Shown: positions 57,942-64,000 of the stretch, piece by piece | Layout of the letters: every line of letters begins with the position of its first letter | Position numbering within the stretch: the first letter of the stretch is position 1 | Origin: Sideroxyarcus sp. | GTDB lineage: Bacteria; Pseudomonadota; Gammaproteobacteria; Burkholderiales; Gallionellaceae | Direction: 5' to 3' | Assembly: GCA_030651895.1 (NCBI GenBank) | Contig: JAUSBR010000017.1 | Coordinates: forward strand, 19,869 to 83,868 | DNA length: 64,000 nt | Notes under the pieces: generated by a model | The model's input: the letters and a program-made list of their open reading frames with translations, nothing else | Told to the model about the DNA's origin: nothing | The model's database searches: none | Translations under genes and position numbers: made by a program

Positions 57942-58883
57942 TTATAGCCAGACAGGCCGGGCTGTTGCGATGTGGTTCTGCAAGATACGTTTGAACTGTT
58001 CCGGGTCGTGCGGTTTCACCATCTCCGCATCGCGTGGCAGGTGCAGGTCGTACAGGCGCGAGATCCAGAAACGCAATGCCGCCACGCGCAGTGCCAGTGG
58101 CCATACCTCGGCCTCTTTCGCCGTGAACGGTCTGGCGCTGTGGTAGGCGCGCAGCATGGCGCGCGCGCGTTCCGCATCCAGTTTGCCGTCGGCGCCCATG
58201 CACCAGTCGTTCGCGGTGATGGCCACATCGTAGAGCAGGTTGCCGGTGCAGGCGAAATAGAAATCGATCAGGCCGCCGACACGCTCGTCTTCCATCAGCA
58301 CGTTGTCGCGGAACAGGTCGGCATGGATGACGCCGCGCGGGATATCGCTCAGCGTGTTCTTCGCGTGCAGTTCGACCTCGCTCTCCAGCAGTGCGGCATC
58401 CTGCGCGGAAAGGAACTTCTTCACCTGCTGCGATGCCTCGAAACGCCAGGCGGAACCACGCGGGTTGAGCATCACATCGCCGAAGCTCTGTCCGGCGCTG
58501 TGCATCTGCCCCAGCATCGCGCCGACCGCCGCGCATTGCGCTACGGTCGGCTGCGTGACGGATTTGCCGGAAAGACGGCTGACGATACAGGCGGGCTTGC
58601 CGTTCAGCTCGCCAAGAAAACGGTTGTGGCGGTCCGCCACCGGCGCCGGGCAGGGGATGCCGTGACGCGCAAGGTGCGACATCAGGTTGAGATAGAACGG
58701 CAGATCGTCGGCAGTGAGCTTCTCGAACAGCGTCAGCACGAAACGACCGTTGCCGGTGGTGACGAAATAATTGGTGTTCTCGATACCGGCGGGGATGCCC
58801 TGCAGTTCGAGCAGCTCACCCAGCGAATAATTGGCGAGCCAGGCGGCGATGTCCGCCTCGGAAACACTTGTGAATACAGCCAT
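57942..58883 (-). CDS. thrB: Homoserine kinase (ThrB type II)
   Basis: A 313-residue protein of the kinase-like fold used by betaproteobacterial ThrB, which is unlike the GHMP-type enzyme of E. coli. It begins MAVFTSVSEADIAAWLANYS, has QGIPAGIENTNYFVTTGNG for the nucleotide, the catalytic GVIHADLFRDNVL and the magnesium site GLIDFYFACTGNLLYDVAI. It makes O-phosphohomoserine for threonine. The DUF2782 gene upstream is a usual neighbour. Confidence 0.94.
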   Translation of the reverse strand: MAVFTSVSEADIAAWLANYSLGELLELQGIPAGIENTNYFVTTGNGRFVLTLFEKLTADDLPFYLNLMSHLARHGIPCPAPVADRHNRFLGELNGKPACIVSRLSGKSVTQPTVAQCAAVGAMLGQMHSAGQSFGDVMLNPRGSAWRFEASQQVKKFLSAQDAALLESEVELHAKNTLSDIPRGVIHADLFRDNVLMEDERVGGLIDFYFACTGNLLYDVAITANDWCMGADGKLDAERARAMLRAYHSARPFTAKEAEVWPLALRVAALRFWISRLYDLHLPRDAEMVKPHDPEQFKRILQNHIATARPVWL

Positions 58884-58895
58884 GCAGCTTCTCGA

Positions 58896-59225
58896 TCAAA
58901 AACGTTTGATGATCCAGCGCGGTACGCGCAGGCCGGAGTCCATGCTTTCCTGGCGCGCGAACTTGCCGTCGCCCTTGTCGTCCACCAGGTAATAAGGTGC
59001 GCCGACCTTGGGAATGACTTTGATCATGTAGAGCTTGCCGTTGGCGCGGTACTCCTCCACGGTCAGGTCGGCCTGCTTGGTGATGGTCACCTGCGGCGCA
59101 TCGAGGTCCTCGTCCGTACTCATCGGGGGCGGGGGCGGCGGCTCCATCCTGGCGGGCGAGTCCGGCTGTGCGGCAAAGGCGCTGCAGCTCAGGCAGAGCA
59201 GGGCGAAAAATGAGATGGGGCGCAT
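58896..59225 (-). CDS. DUF2782-domain periplasmic protein
   Basis: A 109-residue exported protein: signal peptide SFFALLCLSCSAFA, a proline-rich stretch (MEPPPPPPM), then the DUF2782 domain with VEEYRANGKLYMIKVIPKVG and LVDDKGDGKF. The function is unknown. The gene lies directly upstream of thrB and near polA in many betaproteobacteria. Confidence 0.88.
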   Translation of the reverse strand: MRPISFFALLCLSCSAFAAQPDSPARMEPPPPPPMSTDEDLDAPQVTITKQADLTVEEYRANGKLYMIKVIPKVGAPYYLVDDKGDGKFARQESMDSGLRVPRWIIKRF

Positions 59226-59271
59226 GATGTTTTCCGGTTGGAATGGATAGGGGGATTCTATCTGATAAGTA

Positions 59272-59988
59272 TCAGAGATTGAGTTGCAACTCGCGTTCCG
59301 CGGCGGAAGGCTCGAAACCGCGCGTCTCGTAGTGTTTGAAGATGGCGTCGACCACCTGCTCCGGGTCGTCGAGCACCTTGATCAGTTCCAGGTCATTGGC
59401 GCCGATCATCTTTTCTTCCAGCAGACTGGATTTGATCCAATCCACCATGCCGCCCCAGAACTTGCTGCCGACCAGAATGATGGGCATCTTGCGTGTCTTG
59501 CCGGTCTGTACCAGCGTCAGCGCCTCCATCAGCTCGTCCAGCGTGCCAAAGCCGCCGGGCATCACCACATAGGCGCTGGCGAACTTCACGAACATCACCT
59601 TGCGCGTGAAGAAGTGATGGAAGGTCTGGCTGATGTTCTGGTAGGGATTGTTGTGCTGCTCGTGCGGCAACTGGATGTTGAGGCCCACGCTGGGCGACTT
59701 GCCGTAGAACGCGCCCTTGTTGGCCGCTTCCATGATGCCGGGACCGCCGCCCGAGATGACCGCGAAACCGGCATCGGAGAGCAGGCGCGCGATCTCCTCG
59801 GTGAGCTTGTAATAGGGATGGTCGTGCGGCGTGCGCGCGCTGCCGAAGATGCTGACTGCCGGGTGGATATTGTTCAGACGTTCGGTCGCCGAGACGAATT
59901 CTGACATAATGCCGAACACCCGCCAGGACTCCTTCGAATGCATCAATTCCGGCGATTGCGCGGGCGGAAGTTTCATATCGTTGTTCAT
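59272..59988 (-). CDS. LOG-family Rossmann protein (possible cytokinin-riboside monophosphate hydrolase)
   Basis: A 238-residue protein of the TIGR00730 group. It has VSIFGSARTPHDHPYY, the SGGGPGIMEAANKGAF motif and the LOG signature VMPGGFGTLDELMEALTLVQ. LOG proteins hydrolyse nucleoside 5'-monophosphates to free base; they were long called lysine decarboxylases by mistake. It is divergent from polA with only 17 bp between the start codons. Confidence 0.92.
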   Translation of the reverse strand: MNNDMKLPPAQSPELMHSKESWRVFGIMSEFVSATERLNNIHPAVSIFGSARTPHDHPYYKLTEEIARLLSDAGFAVISGGGPGIMEAANKGAFYGKSPSVGLNIQLPHEQHNNPYQNISQTFHHFFTRKVMFVKFASAYVVMPGGFGTLDELMEALTLVQTGKTRKMPIILVGSKFWGGMVDWIKSSLLEEKMIGANDLELIKVLDDPEQVVDAIFKHYETRGFEPSAAERELQLNL

Positions 59989-60005
59989 CTCGGACCTCTA
60001 AAAGA

Positions 60006-62735
60006 ATGAAGACTTTATTGCTGGTAGACGGTTCGTCATATTTATATCGCGCATTCCACGCCATGCCGGATCTGCGCAGCCCGCAAGGCGAGCCCACCGG
60101 AGCGATTCAGGGCGTGCTCAACATGCTGCGCCGTCTGCGCGCCGATTACCCGGCGGATTATAGCGCCTGCGTGTTCGATGCAAAGGGCAAAACATTCCGC
60201 GACGACTGGTATCCCGAATACAAAGCCAACCGCCCTTCAATGCCGGATGACCTGCGCGCGCAGATCGAACCGCTGCACGAAGTGGTGGCGGCGGCAGGCT
60301 GGAATATCCTGATGATAGACGGGGTCGAGGCGGACGACGTCATCGGCACCCTGGCGCGGCAAGCCTCGCACAACGGCGCGCGCTGCATCATCTCCACCGG
60401 CGACAAGGACCTCACACAACTGGTCGATGAACGCGTGCTGTGGGTCAACACCATGAGCGAAGAGAAGCTCGACATCGCGGGCGTCACGGCCAAGTTCGGC
60501 GTGCCGCCCGAACGCATCGTCGATTACCTCGCGCTGGTCGGCGACACCGTGGACAACGTGCCCGGCGTGAACAAATGCGGCCCCAAGACCGCCGTCAAAT
60601 GGCTTGCCGAATACGGCACGCTGGACAACCTGATCGCACATGCCGCCGAGGTGAAAGGGGCTGTCGGCGAAAACCTGCGCACCGCGCTGGAATGGCTGCC
60701 GATGGGCAAGCAACTGGTCACGGTGAAATGCGATGTGCCGTTGGACAAACGCTTCGACGAACTGGTTGCGCCGGCTGCCGATACCGAAAAACTGAAAGCC
60801 CTGTACGAACGCTTCGGTTTCCGCAGCCTGATGCGCGAACTCACGGGTGAAACGCCCGCAAAGAAAGAGCGTGCATCTGTCACTGTGGACCAGCGCCAAT
60901 TCGAACAGGCCGCTTTGCCCTCCACCGTCAACGACACCTCCAACTACGAAGCCATCCTCACCGACGCCCAGCTTGATACCTGGCTGGAAAAACTCATGGC
61001 CGCACCGCTGGTGAGCATCGACACCGAAACCACCGGTCTGGACGAAATGACCGCGCAACTGGTCGGCATCTCCTTCAGTATTGAAGCACACCAGGCCGCC
61101 TACCTGCCGCTGGCGCACCACTATCCCGGCGCACCCGACCAACTCGGTCGCGACCATGCATTAAAGAAACTCAAGCACTGGCTCGAAAGTCCAACCCACA
61201 AGAAACTCGGCCAGAACCTCAAATACGACCAGCACATCTTCGCCAATCACGGCATCGCCTTCGCGGGCATCGCCGAAGACACACTGCTGCAATCCTACGT
61301 GCTTGAATCGCACAAGCCGCACGAGATGGGCAACCTAGCGCTGCGCCACCTCGGCCTCTCCACCGTCAGCTACACCGACGTGGTGGGCAAGGGCGCCAAA
61401 CAGATTGGCTTCGACCAGGTCGATCTGGGAACGGCGACGAAATATGCGGCGGAAGATGCCGACATCACCCTGCAACTGCACCAGACCCTGTCGCCACAAC
61501 TGCAGGGAAGATTGGTCGAGGTCTATCGCGACATCGAGATGCCGGTGCGCGAAGTATTGTTCAAGATGGAACGCAACGGCGTGCTCATCGACAGCACCAT
61601 GCTGGGCCGGCAGAGCCATGAATTGGGCGAAAAGATTATGGCCATCGAGAAGCAAGCCTACGAACTGGCCGGGCAGCCGTTCAACCTGGCCTCGCCCAAG
61701 CAGTTGCAGGAGATCCTGTTCGACAAGCTCGGCATCCCTTCCAAGAAGAAGACCGCAACCGGTTCGCGTTCGACCGACGAAGAAGTGCTGCAGGAACTCG
61801 CTCTCGACTATCCGCTGCCCAAGATCCTGCTTGAGCACCGTGGCATGTCCAAACTCAAATCCACCTACACCGACAAACTGCCGCAGATGGTGAATCGCAA
61901 CACAGGCCGCGTGCACACCAGCTACTCGCAGGCCGTGGCCGTCACCGGCCGTCTGGCGTCGAGCGATCCCAACCTGCAGAACATCCCCATCCGCACACCC
62001 GAAGGCCGCCGCATCCGCGAAGCCTTCATCGCGGCACCCGGTAGCCGCATCGTCTCCGCCGACTATTCGCAGATCGAGCTGCGCATCATGGCCCACCTCT
62101 CCGGCGATGCAGGCCTGCTCAAGGCCTTTGCTGCCGGAGAAGACATCCACCGCGCCACCGCTGCCGAAGTGTTCAATGTCGCCCTCGAGGCAGTCAGCAG
62201 CGAACAGCGCCGCTACGCCAAGGTCATCAACTTCGGTTTGATCTACGGCATGTCGGTGTTCGGTCTGGCTTCGCAGCTCAATGTTGAACGTTCCGCCGCT
62301 CAGCAATACCTCGACCTCTACTTCGCACGCTATTCCGGGGTGAAAAGCTATATGGAAAGCACGCGCGAACAGGCCAGGGCGCAGGGCTTCGTTGAGACCT
62401 GGTTCGGTCGTCGATTGTGGTTGCCGGAGATCAACGGCGCCAACGGCATGCGACGCCAGGCTGCCGAGCGCGCTGCCATCAATGCGCCGATGCAGGGTAC
62501 TGCGGCCGACTTGATCAAACTGGCGATGATTGCAGTACAGGATTGGCTGGAGAAAGAGAAGTTACAGACCAAGCTCATCATGCAGGTGCACGATGAATTG
62601 GTGCTGGAAGTGCCGCAGGGGGAATTGGCGCTGGTGAAAGAGAAAGTGCGCGAGTTGATGTGTAATGTGGCTGAACTGAAAGTGCCGCTGGAGGTGGGGT
62701 TGGGTGAGGGCGGGAATTGGGATGAAGCGCACTAA
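60006..62735 (+). CDS. polA: DNA polymerase I
   Basis: A 909-residue enzyme with all three parts. Residues 1-290 are the 5'-3' exonuclease (LLLVDGSSYLYRAFHAMPDL, GVEADDVIGTLA). At ~330-500 the proofreading exonuclease keeps its acidic residues (SIDTETTGLDE, LKYDQHIFANHG, AAEDADITLQL). The polymerase has SADYSQIELRIMAHLSGD, RRYAKVINFGLIYGMSVFG and MQVHDELVLEV. It fills repair gaps and removes RNA primers. The ribosome site is weak (AAAAGA). Confidence 0.98.
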   Translation: MKTLLLVDGSSYLYRAFHAMPDLRSPQGEPTGAIQGVLNMLRRLRADYPADYSACVFDAKGKTFRDDWYPEYKANRPSMPDDLRAQIEPLHEVVAAAGWNILMIDGVEADDVIGTLARQASHNGARCIISTGDKDLTQLVDERVLWVNTMSEEKLDIAGVTAKFGVPPERIVDYLALVGDTVDNVPGVNKCGPKTAVKWLAEYGTLDNLIAHAAEVKGAVGENLRTALEWLPMGKQLVTVKCDVPLDKRFDELVAPAADTEKLKALYERFGFRSLMRELTGETPAKKERASVTVDQRQFEQAALPSTVNDTSNYEAILTDAQLDTWLEKLMAAPLVSIDTETTGLDEMTAQLVGISFSIEAHQAAYLPLAHHYPGAPDQLGRDHALKKLKHWLESPTHKKLGQNLKYDQHIFANHGIAFAGIAEDTLLQSYVLESHKPHEMGNLALRHLGLSTVSYTDVVGKGAKQIGFDQVDLGTATKYAAEDADITLQLHQTLSPQLQGRLVEVYRDIEMPVREVLFKMERNGVLIDSTMLGRQSHELGEKIMAIEKQAYELAGQPFNLASPKQLQEILFDKLGIPSKKKTATGSRSTDEEVLQELALDYPLPKILLEHRGMSKLKSTYTDKLPQMVNRNTGRVHTSYSQAVAVTGRLASSDPNLQNIPIRTPEGRRIREAFIAAPGSRIVSADYSQIELRIMAHLSGDAGLLKAFAAGEDIHRATAAEVFNVALEAVSSEQRRYAKVINFGLIYGMSVFGLASQLNVERSAAQQYLDLYFARYSGVKSYMESTREQARAQGFVETWFGRRLWLPEINGANGMRRQAAERAAINAPMQGTAADLIKLAMIAVQDWLEKEKLQTKLIMQVHDELVLEVPQGELALVKEKVRELMCNVAELKVPLEVGLGEGGNWDEAH

Positions 62736-62747
62736 GTAATCTATTGC

Positions 62748-62780
62748 CCGTTCGTCCTGAGCCTGTCGAAGGGTGAACGG
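62748..62780. repeat. Intergenic palindromic repeat, copy 4
   Basis: CCGTTCGTCCTGAGCCTGTC then GAAGGGTGAACGG, the same element as at 16488, lying 13 bp after polA. Confidence 0.85.
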
Positions 62781-62840
62781 ATTCAGCGCGCATTCCTCAA
62801 TTCAAACCCAACACCGTCGGGGGTAGCCCGACAGCTAGTC

Positions 62841-63060
62841 ACTTTCTTTTGCTTCGCCAAAAAGAAAGTAACCAAAGAAAAGGCGACCCCGGTGCGCCGC
62901 CCCTTCGGGGTTCCCTGCGTTGCTCGACTGGTCAGGCCTCCTCATAAACTCGCACGACCCGCTGCGCGGTCACGTGCTCAAACATATTCGTCGGACTACC
63001 CCTGACCAGCCTGCGCTACTCGGCGGACGCACAGGGGAAGGAAAGGCGAAAGTCAAAACC
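62841..63060. repeat. Left copy of a long inverted repeat with AAGTAACCAAAG-type leader
   Basis: The stretch opens with AAAGAAAGTAACCAAAGAAA (62841-62890 region), a sequence seen near intergenic repeats in many proteobacteria. From 62904 to 63060 it is almost identical to the reverse complement of 63852-64000. No reading frame of interest lies in it. This covers most of the gene-free gap 62736-63158. Confidence 0.9.
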
Positions 63061-63062
63061 AC

Positions 63063-63088
63063 ATGGTGGGCAGCAAGCTGCCCACCAT
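63063..63088. repeat. Perfect 11-bp hairpin upstream of the AT-rich ORF
   Basis: ATGGTGGGCAG-CAAG-CTGCCCACCAT. It lies at the inner end of the left repeat. No T run follows on either strand, so a terminator role is doubtful. Confidence 0.85.
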
Positions 63089-63158
63089 AGTCAAAGCAAT
63101 TGAACTCCGGTACATTGAATCAAAATTACGATTTGATTAGCTTTAGGGATATTTAACT

Positions 63159-63764
63159 ATGTCTGACTCTGATTCGGCACTTTCATTTATTAGGCAGCGC
63201 AGAGATCTTTTTGTAATAAGTGCGCTGTTAAGTGTCTCGCAGCTTGCTCATTTTCGTGTGAACGAAACGTTGGCGTTGTTTGGCGCATCTATTACAGTTG
63301 GCAATCCACAAGTTCTTACTTTCTCCCTTTGGGTGCTTTGGGCATATTGGATGTTGCGCTATATCCAGTTTTTTCTCAGAGAAAAGGCCATAGATAAAAT
63401 AAGGAATGTAATTTTCGAGCGAGTAAAAACTCCATTGGCAAAAAGAGCTGCAATCTTATTTCAAAGAAATCATTCTATTAATGTCTTTCAGCCAATAGAT
63501 AGCAAAGTATCCCGGAACATCTGCATTGAGGCTGATGGAGGTATGCAAGTTGAGTTGCCGGTACGAGTTTTTGAAGGAATAAGAATACATTTGTATAACA
63601 ATAATGGCATGAACTATAGATATTTAGTGCCACGTGGTGAATATATTGGCTGCGTGTTTTTCAAGCTTCCCCATTTCGTTTTAATTGATACTGAATTTAC
63701 CGATTACATTTTTCCGTTTCTGTTTGCTATCACCCCATTGATCGTATTCCTATCTCAAAGTTAA
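63159..63764 (+). CDS. Unrecognised membrane protein in an inverted-repeat-flanked island
   Basis: A 201-residue protein with AGGGA 9 bp before the ATG. Residues ~15-38 and 45-72 look like membrane helices (VISALLSVSQLAHF and VLTFSLWVLWAYWMLRYIQF), followed by a charged, basic middle (EKAIDKIRNVIFERVKTPLA) and a final hydrophobic end (YIFPFLFAITPLIVFL). No known family was recognised. The gene is clearly AT-richer than its neighbours, and lies between inverted repeats, so it is likely acquired. A toxin, immunity or phage-defence effector is possible, but nothing in the sequence proves this. Confidence 0.75.
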   Translation: MSDSDSALSFIRQRRDLFVISALLSVSQLAHFRVNETLALFGASITVGNPQVLTFSLWVLWAYWMLRYIQFFLREKAIDKIRNVIFERVKTPLAKRAAILFQRNHSINVFQPIDSKVSRNICIEADGGMQVELPVRVFEGIRIHLYNNNGMNYRYLVPRGEYIGCVFFKLPHFVLIDTEFTDYIFPFLFAITPLIVFLSQS

Positions 63765-63851
63765 CGCGCGCAGCCAGTGTAAGGTTCAATACGCCGTATG
63801 TTGTGGTGCAAGTTAAGCAGCGTGGCACGAAGTGCCCACGCAGTGGTCTCA

Positions 63852-64000
63852 GGTTTTGACTTTCCTTCCCCTGTGCGCCGCCGAGTAGCGCAGGCTGGTC
63901 AGGGGTAGTCCGACGAATATGTTTGAGCACGTGACCGCGTAGCGGGTCGTGCGAGTTTATGAGGAGGCCTGACCAGTCGAGCAACGCAGGGAACCCCGAA
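63852..64000. repeat. Right copy of the long inverted repeat (cut by window end)
   Basis: It is the reverse complement of 62904-63060 apart from one substitution and short indels of 1 and 6 bases. The copy continues past the window edge, so its full length and any further gene are not visible. The short piece 63765-63851 contains only a small GTGGCAC/GTGCCCAC hairpin. Confidence 0.93.

Noticed and set aside
62963-62990. A transposon terminal repeat with a target-site duplication at the island edges.
   Set aside because: No short direct duplication was found at the visible boundary, and the right boundary is outside the window, so a transposon call is not supported.
63730-63984. An 84-residue minus-strand ORF in the right inverted repeat.
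   Set aside because: It is a translation of the repeat, and the equivalent frame in the left copy is broken by indels, so it is not under coding constraint.

Overview
The window looks like a chromosome segment of a betaproteobacterium, most likely an autotrophic member of the Nitrosomonadales (Gallionellaceae-like: Sideroxydans, Gallionella or relatives). The housekeeping blocks have betaproteobacterial order (aroQ-accB-accC-prmA-DUF3426; leuS-lptE-holA-cutA-dsbD), there is a proteobacterial phosphoribulokinase (Calvin cycle), and short repeats typical of such genomes occur. The taxon is an inference; no rRNA is present.

Region 1 (1-17.6 kb, + strand) is a surface-polysaccharide locus. It begins with the tail of a probable glycosyltransferase, then a GT10 and a GT11 fucosyltransferase, two GT2 enzymes, a large fusion of a GT-C-like membrane domain with a MurJ-like flippase, and a GT4 enzyme. 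A complete set for a diacetamido-trideoxyhexose (bacillosamine type) lipid-linked primer follows: PglC-like phosphoglycosyl transferase, PglD-like acetyltransferase, PglE-like aminotransferase and PglF/WbpM-like dehydratase. A VapBC toxin-antitoxin module with a nested palindromic operator lies between the last two. An O-antigen ligase/polymerase and three LPS-type glycosyltransferases complete the locus. The first ~4.5 kb are visibly richer in A+T than the rest.

Region 2 (17.6-23.8 kb) has mixed strands. GtrA, a zinc-ribbon methyltransferase, a GtrB/ArnC-like GT2, a WecD-like acetyltransferase, an ArnT-like GT-C enzyme, another methyltransferase and WecE fit together as a candidate undecaprenyl-phosphate-linked Fuc4NAc modification system.

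Region 3 (23.8-36 kb) holds apaH, an extended IF-1, a cold-shock gene, a candidate C-rich-loop small RNA followed by a G-rich 8-bp tandem repeat, an ankyrin protein, a fructosamine-kinase-like protein, a VOC protein, a PfkB kinase, a tandem universal stress protein with a Kef-type antiporter, a P2-type ATPase and a YcgR-like PilZ protein.

Region 4 (35.6-51.3 kb, - strand) contains the glycine cleavage genes gcvT-gcvH-gcvP followed tightly by tpx, under a tandem glycine riboswitch with an intrinsic terminator; then DUF3426, prmA, accC, accB, aroQ, and dsbD, cutA, holA, lptE, leuS.

Region 5 (51.3-62.7 kb) holds a FecR-SPOR protein, phosphoribulokinase, a MazG-like pyrophosphohydrolase, uvrD, a MEKHLA protein, an AhpD-like protein, two membrane proteins, thrB, DUF2782, a LOG-family protein and polA.

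Region 6 (62.7-64 kb) is an AT-rich orphan membrane-protein gene between near-identical inverted repeats of about 150 bp; the right copy runs off the window. It is the clearest unexplained structure here. No rRNA, tRNA, CRISPR array or transposase gene was seen.
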